Origin: Bradyrhizobium sp. BRP22
GTDB taxonomy: Bacteria; Pseudomonadota; Alphaproteobacteria; Rhizobiales; Xanthobacteraceae
Direction: 5' to 3'
DNA length: 64,000 bases
Assembly: GCF_020194175.1 (NCBI RefSeq)
Contig: NZ_JADYVX010000038.1
Span: 1 to 64,000 of the forward strand
Shown here piece by piece: positions 52,810 to 60,164 of this stretch. A program made the translations under genes and the position numbers. Within the stretch, counting starts at the first letter, position 1, and each line of letters opens with the position of its first letter. The notes under the pieces were generated by a model. The model did no database searches. It worked only from the letters and a program-made list of their open reading frames with translations, and was not told where the DNA came from.

Positions 52810-53741
52810 GGAAGTCGAATATCGTCCTGCTCATCCTGCTCGCGGTCGTCGCTGCACTGCCGCTGGTCGGCGGCCCCTATGCGCTGCGGCTCGGCACCAT
52901 CGCCTGCATGTACGCGATCCTGGCGCTGTCGTGGAACGTGGTCGGCGGCTTTGCCGGCTACCCGTCGTTTGCGACGGCCGCCTTCTTCGGCTTCGGCGCC
53001 TACACCACCGGCGTGCTGCTGGGCAAGGGATTGCCGCTCTGGCTTGGCGTCGTGATCTCGGCCGTCGCTGCCTTATTGGTCACGGCGGCGCTCGGCGCGG
53101 CCCTCTTGCGCCTGCGCGGACACTACTTCGCGATCGCAAGCCTCTCGCTGGTCGAGGTGCTGCGCGAACTCGTCAACAATGCCACCGATCTCACCGGCGG
53201 CGGCATGGGCCTCAACATTCCCTTGGTGTCCGGCTTCGGCGTGCTGGCGGAGGCGATGTTCTTCTTCTACGCGATGTGGATCCTGCTGCTGCTCACCGCG
53301 CTGATGGTGATGGCGGTCGCCGGGTCCAAGCTCGGCTTCGGACTCGCCTGCATCCGCCAGAACGAGACCGCCTCCAGCATGGTCGGCCTCAACACCACGC
53401 TCTACAAGAGCATCGCCTTCGGCCTGTCGGCCTGTTTCGTCAGCGCGGCCGGCGGCGTCTATGCCGCCTGGGTGCACTATATCGATCCGTCCGACGTCTT
53501 CGACATCCTCTATTCGGTGAAGCCGATCGTGATGGCACTGATGGGCGGGCTCGGCTCGCCGCTCGGCGTTGCCTGCGGCGCGTTCCTCTATCTCGGGCTC
53601 GAGGAGGTGGTCTGGCGCAACTACATCCAGTTCCACACCGGCGTGCTCGGGCTGATCATTGTCCTCTTGCTCCTGTTCCTGCCGCATGGCCTGATCTCGC
53701 TGCGGCCGGCCAACCTGTGGCGACGGGTCAAGCATGTCTGA
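52806..53741 (+). CDS. Branched-chain-type ABC permease (LivM family)
   Basis: 311 residues, about nine membrane helices with the LivM pattern (GTIACMYAILALSWNVVGGF, FFGFGAYTTGVL, then LRGHYFAIASLSLVEVLREL). ATPase contact loop near ACIRQNETASSMVGLN. Overlaps LivH by four bases and LivG by eight. Confidence 0.92.
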   Translation: MRKSNIVLLILLAVVAALPLVGGPYALRLGTIACMYAILALSWNVVGGFAGYPSFATAAFFGFGAYTTGVLLGKGLPLWLGVVISAVAALLVTAALGAALLRLRGHYFAIASLSLVEVLRELVNNATDLTGGGMGLNIPLVSGFGVLAEAMFFFYAMWILLLLTALMVMAVAGSKLGFGLACIRQNETASSMVGLNTTLYKSIAFGLSACFVSAAGGVYAAWVHYIDPSDVFDILYSVKPIVMALMGGLGSPLGVACGAFLYLGLEEVVWRNYIQFHTGVLGLIIVLLLLFLPHGLISLRPANLWRRVKHV

Positions 53742-54483
53742 GATCCTTCGCCTCGAAAACGTGTCCCGGCATTTCAGCGGCCTGCAGGCGCTGCGCGACG
53801 TCACGCTCGCCGTCAACGGGGGCGAGGTGCTCGGCCTGATTGGTCCGAACGGCGCCGGCAAGACCACGCTGGTCAACACCATCTGTGGCGTCACGCCGGC
53901 CAATTCCGGCAAGGTCTCCTTCGATGGCAAGGACATCACGCGGATCAAGACCTATCAGGCGGCGCGGCTCGGCCTGTCGCGCACCTTCCAGATCGTGCAA
54001 CCCTTTGCCGAATTCACCGCGCTCGACAACGTCGCCGCTGCCGCGCTGTTTTCGCAGCCGGGCCAAAGTCTGAACACCGCGCGTGAGCAGGCCATGGCGC
54101 ACCTGGTCTATGTCGGCCTCGAGCTGCAGGCCAATCAGTCCGCTGCGACGCTGACGCTCGCCATGCGCAAGCGGCTGGAGCTTGCGAAGGCGCTCGCGAT
54201 GAAGCCGAAATTGTTGTTCCTCGACGAGGTCAATGCCGGCCTCAACAGCGCCGAGGTCGAGCGCGCGACGAAGCTGATCCATGAGCTTGCGGCTGGCGGC
54301 ATCACCATCGTGATGATCGAGCATCTGATGAAGGTCGTGCTCAATGTCTGCACGCGCATCGCGGTGCTGCATAACGGCGCGCTGATCGCCGATGGCGCGC
54401 CGCGCGAGGTGATCGAGAATCCTGCGGTGGTCGAGGCCTATCTCGGCCAGCAATATACCAAACGGAATGCCGGCCGTGGCTAG
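53734..54483 (+). CDS. Branched-chain-type ABC ATPase (LivG family)
   Basis: 249 residues. Walker A GPNGAGKTTL, Q-loop region LSRTFQIVQPF, Walker B KLLFLDEVNAGL and switch His in MIEH. The ABC signature is degenerate: TLTLAMRKRLELAKAL replaces the usual LSGGQ-plus-RLE arrangement, and Walker B ends DEVNAGL where DEPxAGL is usual. Drives import with the LivF protein. Confidence 0.9.
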   Translation: MSEILRLENVSRHFSGLQALRDVTLAVNGGEVLGLIGPNGAGKTTLVNTICGVTPANSGKVSFDGKDITRIKTYQAARLGLSRTFQIVQPFAEFTALDNVAAAALFSQPGQSLNTAREQAMAHLVYVGLELQANQSAATLTLAMRKRLELAKALAMKPKLLFLDEVNAGLNSAEVERATKLIHELAAGGITIVMIEHLMKVVLNVCTRIAVLHNGALIADGAPREVIENPAVVEAYLGQQYTKRNAGRG

Positions 54484-55207
54484 TTCACTGATCCTCGAAC
54501 TGAAAGGGCTCTCCGCCGGCTATGGCGAGATCCAGGTGCTGTGGGGCATCGATCTCGACGTGCGGCACGGCGAGATCACCGCGCTGATCGGCTCCAACGG
54601 CGCCGGCAAGACCACGCTGATGCGGGCATTGTCGAGCCTGATCCCGACCACCGCGGGCAATTACTTCTCCGAAGGCCGCGACCTCACCGGCGACACCGCC
54701 GCCGAAATCCTCGCCCACGGCATCGTGCATGTGCCGGAAGGGCGGCGGCTGTTCGGCGCCATGAGCGTCGAGGAGAACCTTTTGATGGGCGCCTATCTGC
54801 GCAAGGCGAGCCGCGCCGAGATCAACCGCGACCTCGATCAGGTCTATGCCACGTTCCCGAAGCTGCGCGAGCGGCGGCGCCAGGCCGCGGCGACATTGTC
54901 CGGCGGCGAGCAGCAGATGTGCGCGATCGGCCGCGGCCTGATGAGTGCGCCGCTATTATTGATGATCGACGAGCTCTCGCTCGGGCTTTCGCCCTTGCTG
55001 GTCGAACAGCTCGTGGCGGCGCTGCGCCAGCTCAACGCCAACGGCACGTCGATCCTGCTGGTGGAGCAGGACGTCACCATCGCGCTCGACCTCTGTCACC
55101 GCGCCTTTGTCATGGACATGGGCCGTATCGTGCGCAGCGGCGCGGGAAGCGAACTGCTCGCCGACCCGATCGTCCGCGATGCGTATCTCGGCGTGCTCCA
55201 CGAATGA
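54467..55207 (+). CDS. Branched-chain-type ABC ATPase (LivF family)
   Basis: 246 residues. Walker A GSNGAGKTTLMRAL, signature LSGGEQQMCAIGRGLM, Walker B LLMIDELSLGLSP, and VEQDV switch. The start overlaps LivG by 17 bases, and an in-frame GTG nine bases later is an alternative. Unlike LivG it has an intact LSGGE, so the ATPase pair may have one weak composite site. Confidence 0.9.
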   Translation: MPAVASSLILELKGLSAGYGEIQVLWGIDLDVRHGEITALIGSNGAGKTTLMRALSSLIPTTAGNYFSEGRDLTGDTAAEILAHGIVHVPEGRRLFGAMSVEENLLMGAYLRKASRAEINRDLDQVYATFPKLRERRRQAAATLSGGEQQMCAIGRGLMSAPLLLMIDELSLGLSPLLVEQLVAALRQLNANGTSILLVEQDVTIALDLCHRAFVMDMGRIVRSGAGSELLADPIVRDAYLGVLHE

Positions 55208-55252
55208 CCGAATTCGGCCTTTCCTAACCCCTTTACGTTGCAAAGAGGTGTC

Positions 55253-56002
55253 ATGATTACGACCATCGAGGTTCAAGACGGCGGCTATCGCTTCATGCCG
55301 GGTGTCAGCCAGTATTCCTGCGGCATCGGCGCGCTTCCTGGCTTCACCATCGAGCGCGTGCGCTTCGCCGATCCGGTGCCGCTGAGGGAGGGATTTGCGC
55401 GGATTGCCGATATCCTCAAAGGCGCCGGCCGCCCCCTGACGGCGTTCGGCGCCTGCGAATTGCGCTCGCCCGCGCCGTTCACGGAGGAGGGCTTTCGCGC
55501 CTTCAACGAGATCTACATCAAGACGCTGATCGAATGGGGCGTGATGAAGGACGGCATCAATCCGGTGGCGCGCAGCAATGTCTGTCCGAAGATCGATCCT
55601 CCGGCCGAGCCGTGTTTCCATGCCTTCTCCTACGCAGTGCCGGCGCCGCAGGCCGCGCCATCCTTCGTGATCGCCGGCAGCGGCGAGTCGGTCGAAGGCA
55701 AGGCGAACTATCGCGACCACATTGTCAGCCCCGGCGATGTCAGTCCGGCGGGCATGCTGGCCAAGGCAAAGTGGGTGCTGGATGAGATGGAACGCCGCAT
55801 GAGCGCATTTGGGGGCACGTGGAAACAGACCACCGGCGTGCAGCTCTACACCGTGCAGGACGTCTATTCGATCCTGGAAAGCGAACTCGGCCGCCGCGGT
55901 GTGTTCAGGAACGGCCTGACCTGGCATTTCAACCGCCCGCCGGTGGTCGGTCTCGACTACGAGATGGACTGCCGCTGCGTTCACATCGAAAAGGTGATCT
56001 GA
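55253..56002 (+). CDS. CnbZ-like protein (2-amino-5-chloromuconate-deaminase family, RidA-like)
   Basis: 249 residues, start at 55253 with AGAGGTG upstream. The pattern (GYRFMPGVSQYSCGIGALPG, AFGACELRSPAPFTEEGF, NPVARSNVCPK, HFNRPPVVGLDYEMDCR) resembles what I know as the CnbZ family, deaminases acting on 2-aminomuconate-type enamines and distantly related to RidA. It follows the transporter operon by 45 bases. A second enamine-processing protein fits the catabolism of an aminoaromatic acid. The assignment is from memory of the family pattern, so treat the substrate as open. Confidence 0.6.
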   Translation: MITTIEVQDGGYRFMPGVSQYSCGIGALPGFTIERVRFADPVPLREGFARIADILKGAGRPLTAFGACELRSPAPFTEEGFRAFNEIYIKTLIEWGVMKDGINPVARSNVCPKIDPPAEPCFHAFSYAVPAPQAAPSFVIAGSGESVEGKANYRDHIVSPGDVSPAGMLAKAKWVLDEMERRMSAFGGTWKQTTGVQLYTVQDVYSILESELGRRGVFRNGLTWHFNRPPVVGLDYEMDCRCVHIEKVI

Positions 56003-56184
56003 CTTCTCCCTCAGCCCGCGAGCGGGCGAAGGTGAGACGGAGCGTGCCTCTCGATCTCGCATCAACGCGCCGCACTCGCATCAAAAGCGCGTGTTGGCGC
56101 GCGTTCAATCAAGCCGCTTGCTTGACAGTTGAGTAGCCAATCGTTTCCTTTGGCACCTCCAGATCTGGTGCGGCTGGGACGTCA

Positions 56185-57780
56185 ATGCAGAGCGAAGCGG
56201 CAGTCATCAGGCGGCGTGATCTTTTCTCGTTGATCGGCGCGATGGCCGGCAGCGCGGCGATGTATCACGCGATGACCAGCCTCGGCTTCGCCTCCGAGTC
56301 GACCTACAAGGGGCCGCTGCGGCTCGAAGGCGATCCGAAGGGCGCATCCGTCCTGGTCCTGGGCGCCGGGCTTGCCGGCATGACGGCGGCGCTGGAGTTG
56401 CGCAAGGCGGGCTACAAGGTCCAGGTCCTCGAATTCAACAACAGGGCAGGCGGCCGCAACTGGACGCTGCGCGGCGGCGACACATTCGTCGAACTCGGCG
56501 GCCAGAGGCAGACTTGCGAATTCGACCGCGGCCTCTACCTCAACCCGGGTCCGTGGCGGATTCCCTATCATCACCGCGCGCTGCTCGACTATTGCCGGCG
56601 GCTCGGAGTTGCGCTCGAGCCGTTCATTCAGTTGAACCACAATGCCTATCTGCACGCCTCGCGCGCGTTCGGCGGCGAGCCGCAAAAGATCCGCGCGATC
56701 AAGGCGGATTTCCAGGGCCAGGTTTCCGAACTGCTTGCGAAGGCAACCCAGCAGGGCAAGCTCGACGAGGCGGTGTCCAAGGAAGACCAGGAGATCCTGC
56801 TGCAGGCGCTGCGATCCTGGGGCGCGCTGGATTCCGACTATAGATACAACGCCAATCTCGTCTCGGCCGAGTTCCGCGGCTATGCGCGCGAGCCCGGCGG
56901 GGGCTTAAGTCCCGAGCCGTTGCCGAGCGATCCCGTCACCTTGTCGGACCTGTTGCGGTCGCGTGTCTGGCGCTACTTGCAGAATTTTGCGCGCTACAGC
57001 TTCCAGACCACGATGTTCCAGCCGGTGGGCGGCATGGACATGATCGGCAAGGCGTTTGCGAAGGAGGTCGGCGATCTCATCCGCTATAACGCCAAGGTGA
57101 CGCAGATCCAGCAGAACGACCGCGGCGTCACCGTCAGCTATGTCGACACGACAAGTCCGTCGACGGTACTGCATGCACAGGCGGATTGGTGCATCTGCAC
57201 GATCCCGCTCTCGATCCTGAGCCAGATCCCGGTCGACGTCGGCAGCCGCATGCAGGCCGCGATAGACGCCGTTTCCTATGCCGGCGCGGTCAAGGTCGGC
57301 CTGCAGTTCAAGCGCCGCTTCTGGGAAGAGGACGAGGCGATCTACGGCGGCATCACCTATACCGACCTGCCGATCCGGCAGATTGCCTATCCCAATGACG
57401 GTTTCAATCGCGCCGGACGCGGCGTGCTGCTGGGGGCCTATCTCTTCGAAGGCGCGAATGCGTATGAGTTCACCGCGATGGCGCCGACGCAACGGATCGC
57501 AAATGCTGTTGAGTTCGGTTCCATGATCCATCCGCAATACAAACGGGAATTCGAGAACGGCGTGGCGGTCGCCTGGCATCGGGTGCCGTTCACGCTCGGC
57601 TGCAGCGGCGAATGGACCGATGAGGGCCGGGCGAAGCATTACAAGCATCTATGCCAGATCGATGGGCGCATCGTGCTGGCCGGCGAGCACGCATCCGATC
57701 TGCCGGCCTGGCAGGAGGGCGCGATTCTGTCCTCGCTCGATGCGATCGGGCGGCTGCACGAGCGGGTGGTGAAAACGTGA
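56185..57780 (+). CDS. Tat-exported flavin amine oxidase/dehydrogenase
   Basis: 531 residues. A twin-arginine leader (RRRDLFSLIGAMAGSAAM, residues 9-26) is followed by an FAD site (VLVLGAGLAGMTAALELRKA, GAGLAG at 60-65) with AGGRNWTLRGGDTFVELGG, and the C-terminal FAD contact LAGEHASDLPAWQEGAILS. This is the flavin monoamine oxidase/L-amino-acid oxidase fold. Its GTGA stop overlap with a cytochrome c gene and a secreted RidA gene after that suggest a periplasmic dehydrogenase passing electrons to cytochrome c, as known for NicA2 with CycN, and making an imine product. The amine substrate is unknown. Confidence 0.85.
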   Translation: MQSEAAVIRRRDLFSLIGAMAGSAAMYHAMTSLGFASESTYKGPLRLEGDPKGASVLVLGAGLAGMTAALELRKAGYKVQVLEFNNRAGGRNWTLRGGDTFVELGGQRQTCEFDRGLYLNPGPWRIPYHHRALLDYCRRLGVALEPFIQLNHNAYLHASRAFGGEPQKIRAIKADFQGQVSELLAKATQQGKLDEAVSKEDQEILLQALRSWGALDSDYRYNANLVSAEFRGYAREPGGGLSPEPLPSDPVTLSDLLRSRVWRYLQNFARYSFQTTMFQPVGGMDMIGKAFAKEVGDLIRYNAKVTQIQQNDRGVTVSYVDTTSPSTVLHAQADWCICTIPLSILSQIPVDVGSRMQAAIDAVSYAGAVKVGLQFKRRFWEEDEAIYGGITYTDLPIRQIAYPNDGFNRAGRGVLLGAYLFEGANAYEFTAMAPTQRIANAVEFGSMIHPQYKREFENGVAVAWHRVPFTLGCSGEWTDEGRAKHYKHLCQIDGRIVLAGEHASDLPAWQEGAILSSLDAIGRLHERVVKT

Positions 57781-58184
57781 GGATCGCGCAAAAGGCAGGC
57801 GCAGCGCTGCTCACGTTCCTCCCTGCGGCTGCGGGTTTTACGCAGGACAACGCCGCTACGCGCCCGACCTTTAGCTCGGGCTATCGCTTCGTCGAAATGA
57901 CCGGCGAGGAACTGTTCGCCAATGTCTGCCAGGGCTGCCACATGCCCGATGCCGCGGGCGCTGCCGGCGCCGGAGCCTATCCCTCGCTGATCGCCAACCG
58001 GAATCTTGCCACCTCCAGCTATGCCGTCCATCTCGTCGTCAACGGCCGGCGCGGCATGCCGGCCTTCGGCGACATGATGACCGATGGTCAAGTCGCCGCC
58101 GTTGTGAATTATCTCAGGACGCATTTCGGCAACAGCTACACGGATGCGGTAACGGCCAAGGAAGTCAGGGAAGCGCGCCGCTGA
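57777..58184 (+). CDS. Periplasmic c-type cytochrome
   Basis: 135 residues from GTG 57777, which overlaps the stop of the flavoenzyme (GTGA). The leader RIAQKAGAALLTFLPAAAG is a short signal peptide. A single haem site CQGCH follows FANV, and the axial Met is probably in NGRRGMPAFGDMM. Size and motifs match small class I cytochromes c. It is the natural electron acceptor of the flavoenzyme encoded immediately upstream. Confidence 0.88.
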   Translation: MRIAQKAGAALLTFLPAAAGFTQDNAATRPTFSSGYRFVEMTGEELFANVCQGCHMPDAAGAAGAGAYPSLIANRNLATSSYAVHLVVNGRRGMPAFGDMMTDGQVAAVVNYLRTHFGNSYTDAVTAKEVREARR

Positions 58185-58209
58185 AGTGCCGACCTAAGGG
58201 GGGAAATCG

Positions 58210-58701
58210 ATGAATATTCGCGCAATGCTGCAGGCTGTGTTGCTCTCGGCGGTGGCTTCCGTGCCCGCGCAGGCCGAGATCGTCAGGCATCCGATTCCGA
58301 ACTCGACATTTCCGATCGCGCAATCGGTGCAGGTCACCGGTAATTCCACGATCTATTATGTCAGCGGCCAGGTACCACTGGTGATCAACAAGGACGCCGA
58401 TCCTTCGAGCCGGGAAGCCTATGGCGATACCAAGGCTCAGACCGTCAGCGTGCTCAACCGCATCAAGGGCATCCTGGAAGGTCTCGGCCTCGGTATGGGC
58501 GACGTCATCAAGATGCAGGTGTTCCTGGTGCACAGCCCGACCGCGCCGATGGACTTCAAGGCGTTCATGGAGGGCTATACCCAGTTCTTCGGAGGCAGTC
58601 AGCCGAACCTTCCGGCGCGCTCGGTGGTCGGCGTCGCTTCGCTTGCCAATCCTGGTTTCCTGGTCGAGATAGAAGTGGTCGCGGCAAAGGACGCCAAATA
58701 A
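58210..58701 (+). CDS. Secreted RidA-family imine/enamine deaminase
   Basis: 163 residues: a signal peptide (AMLQAVLLSAVASVPAQA, cleavage near 22) precedes a complete RidA domain. The catalytic arginine is present (LPARS, Arg137), as is the paired glutamate (VEIEVV, Glu153). Most RidA proteins are cytoplasmic; here it is predicted periplasmic, where it can hydrolyse the imine formed by the Tat-exported amine oxidase. It lies 25 bases after the cytochrome gene. Confidence 0.85.
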   Translation: MNIRAMLQAVLLSAVASVPAQAEIVRHPIPNSTFPIAQSVQVTGNSTIYYVSGQVPLVINKDADPSSREAYGDTKAQTVSVLNRIKGILEGLGLGMGDVIKMQVFLVHSPTAPMDFKAFMEGYTQFFGGSQPNLPARSVVGVASLANPGFLVEIEVVAAKDAK

Positions 58702-58702
58702 T

Positions 58703-59893
58703 TCACGGCCGCGCGATGCGCTCGTCCGGAACCAGGGCCTCGAGTGTCGGCCGTGCCAGACGCCGATGCCTTCGACGTGAAAGATACAAAAGAAAGCCGG
58801 TGACCACGAGCAGCGGCATCAGCGCCGCGGCTATCATGAACAGCAGCTTGCCCGGCCATCCGAATATGCTGCCGCGGTGAATATCGAGCACGCTCGAAAG
58901 CATCCGCTCGCCGATGGTCTTGTCTGCGTAGATTTCCGCCGACACCAGCCGGCCGCTCGCGGCATCGATCCGGAATTCGTCGCGCGCGCCCTCATGCGAT
59001 GCATCGCGGGACCAGGATCGGATCCGCACGACGGTGCCCGCGCCGGCCGGCAGCGTCAGTTGGGCTGTCGCGAAACGGCTGCCTTGTTCATGCAGGAATG
59101 TCGACCATACCCGATCGAGCGCAAGCGGCTTGGTCTCGGCCGCGCCAGTGTCTCGCGCCGCCTTGGGCTTCATCGGCGCGGCGACAGTCGGAGAGGAACG
59201 CGCCAGCAGCCAGGTGGCGCCGCTCTTGTACCAGTCGAACGAATACCACAGGCCGGTGAGCACGATCACCAGGTAGATCGGCAGCACCCAGGTTCCGGCG
59301 ACCGCGTGCAGCGATCTGTGGAAGCCGCGACCGCGCAGCGCCAGGTTCGGCTTCAGCCAGATCTTGACGCTACCGGCGCGATGCGGCCATCGCAGCACGA
59401 TCCCGGAGATCAGCATCGCGATCAGGCCGATCGCAGCGATGCCGGTGATCTGCCGGCCATAGCCGTTGGCATCCCCGGGTATCAGCAGCCAGCGATGCAG
59501 TCTGCGGACCGTGATGAAAAACTCCTCGCCCCGTGGGCTGCCGAGCACGTGCGCATCATAGGGATCGACATAGATCGATGAAGGCCGGGAGCCGCCGTCG
59601 TTGCGGGCAAACCGGATTCGCGCCGCGGCGGACGGGTCACTGGACATCGTCACGGCCGAAACCTTGCCGAAATCCGGATTCGTCTGCAATCGCGCGATCA
59701 AGGCGTCCGGTGTCAGCATCGGAGCCGAGCGGGCCTCGATCCGCATGATCCCGGCATTCAGGCTGGCTTCGATTTCATCCTCGAAGCTCATCGTCGCGCC
59801 GGTGATCCCGACAAGCGCCAGCACCAGCGAAAGCGCCAGGCCAACGACGGAGTGGACCTGCAACAAGGCGGCCTTGATCGATTGCTTGCTCAT
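58703..59893 (-). CDS. PepSY-associated TM protein of the second iron module
   Basis: 396 residues, four membrane helices (about residues 12-36, 145-170, 195-220, 345-375) and PepSY-like periplasmic regions. There are conserved His at VHSVVG, RRLHRWLLIPGD and FHRSLHAVAGTW. It is the same family as the protein at 11758-12921 but not closely similar. Probably assists iron release from the siderophore taken up by the receptor upstream on the same strand (270 bases away, with a possible iron box between). It converges with the RidA gene, leaving one base. Confidence 0.82.
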   Translation of the reverse strand: MSKQSIKAALLQVHSVVGLALSLVLALVGITGATMSFEDEIEASLNAGIMRIEARSAPMLTPDALIARLQTNPDFGKVSAVTMSSDPSAAARIRFARNDGGSRPSSIYVDPYDAHVLGSPRGEEFFITVRRLHRWLLIPGDANGYGRQITGIAAIGLIAMLISGIVLRWPHRAGSVKIWLKPNLALRGRGFHRSLHAVAGTWVLPIYLVIVLTGLWYSFDWYKSGATWLLARSSPTVAAPMKPKAARDTGAAETKPLALDRVWSTFLHEQGSRFATAQLTLPAGAGTVVRIRSWSRDASHEGARDEFRIDAASGRLVSAEIYADKTIGERMLSSVLDIHRGSIFGWPGKLLFMIAAALMPLLVVTGFLLYLSRRRHRRLARPTLEALVPDERIARP

Positions 59894-60026
59894 AAATTGG
59901 AAGGAACAGGTCGCGGGATCAGCGTCGAAATCGGCGAGGCCTGATGATCACCGCCCACTCAACGGCGTTATCAGGACGATACCGGAAAGATATTCCTTCC
60001 GCCACCCTTAAGGGAAGCTCGCACAG

Positions 60027-60043
60027 TTTGTAATAGTTCTATC
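60027..60043. promoter_or_regulatory. Weak Irr/ICE-like site upstream of the second PepSY gene
   Basis: TTTGTAA-TAG-TTCTATC keeps 10 of 14 positions of the TTTAGAA, three bases, TTCTAAA element as I recall it. It is 134 bases upstream of the PepSY start. It is weaker than the candidate at 9207-9226. Confidence 0.25.
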
Positions 60044-60164
60044 TTGTGTGCCGCGGTGTTGAGCAAGCCCTACAGCCCTTGCTGCGAAGAATAATGTCAT
60101 CGTCGCGTCGTATATCGCAGTTTTGTTTTCACTCTGCCGCGATGCTTTCGCCGAGAGTCCCATC

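Noticed and set aside
56151..56175. Sigma-54 promoter (TGGCAC ...) before the flavin amine oxidase
   Set aside because: The -12 TTGC half is missing at the required distance; the stretch is a small palindrome (CCAGATCTGG) only.
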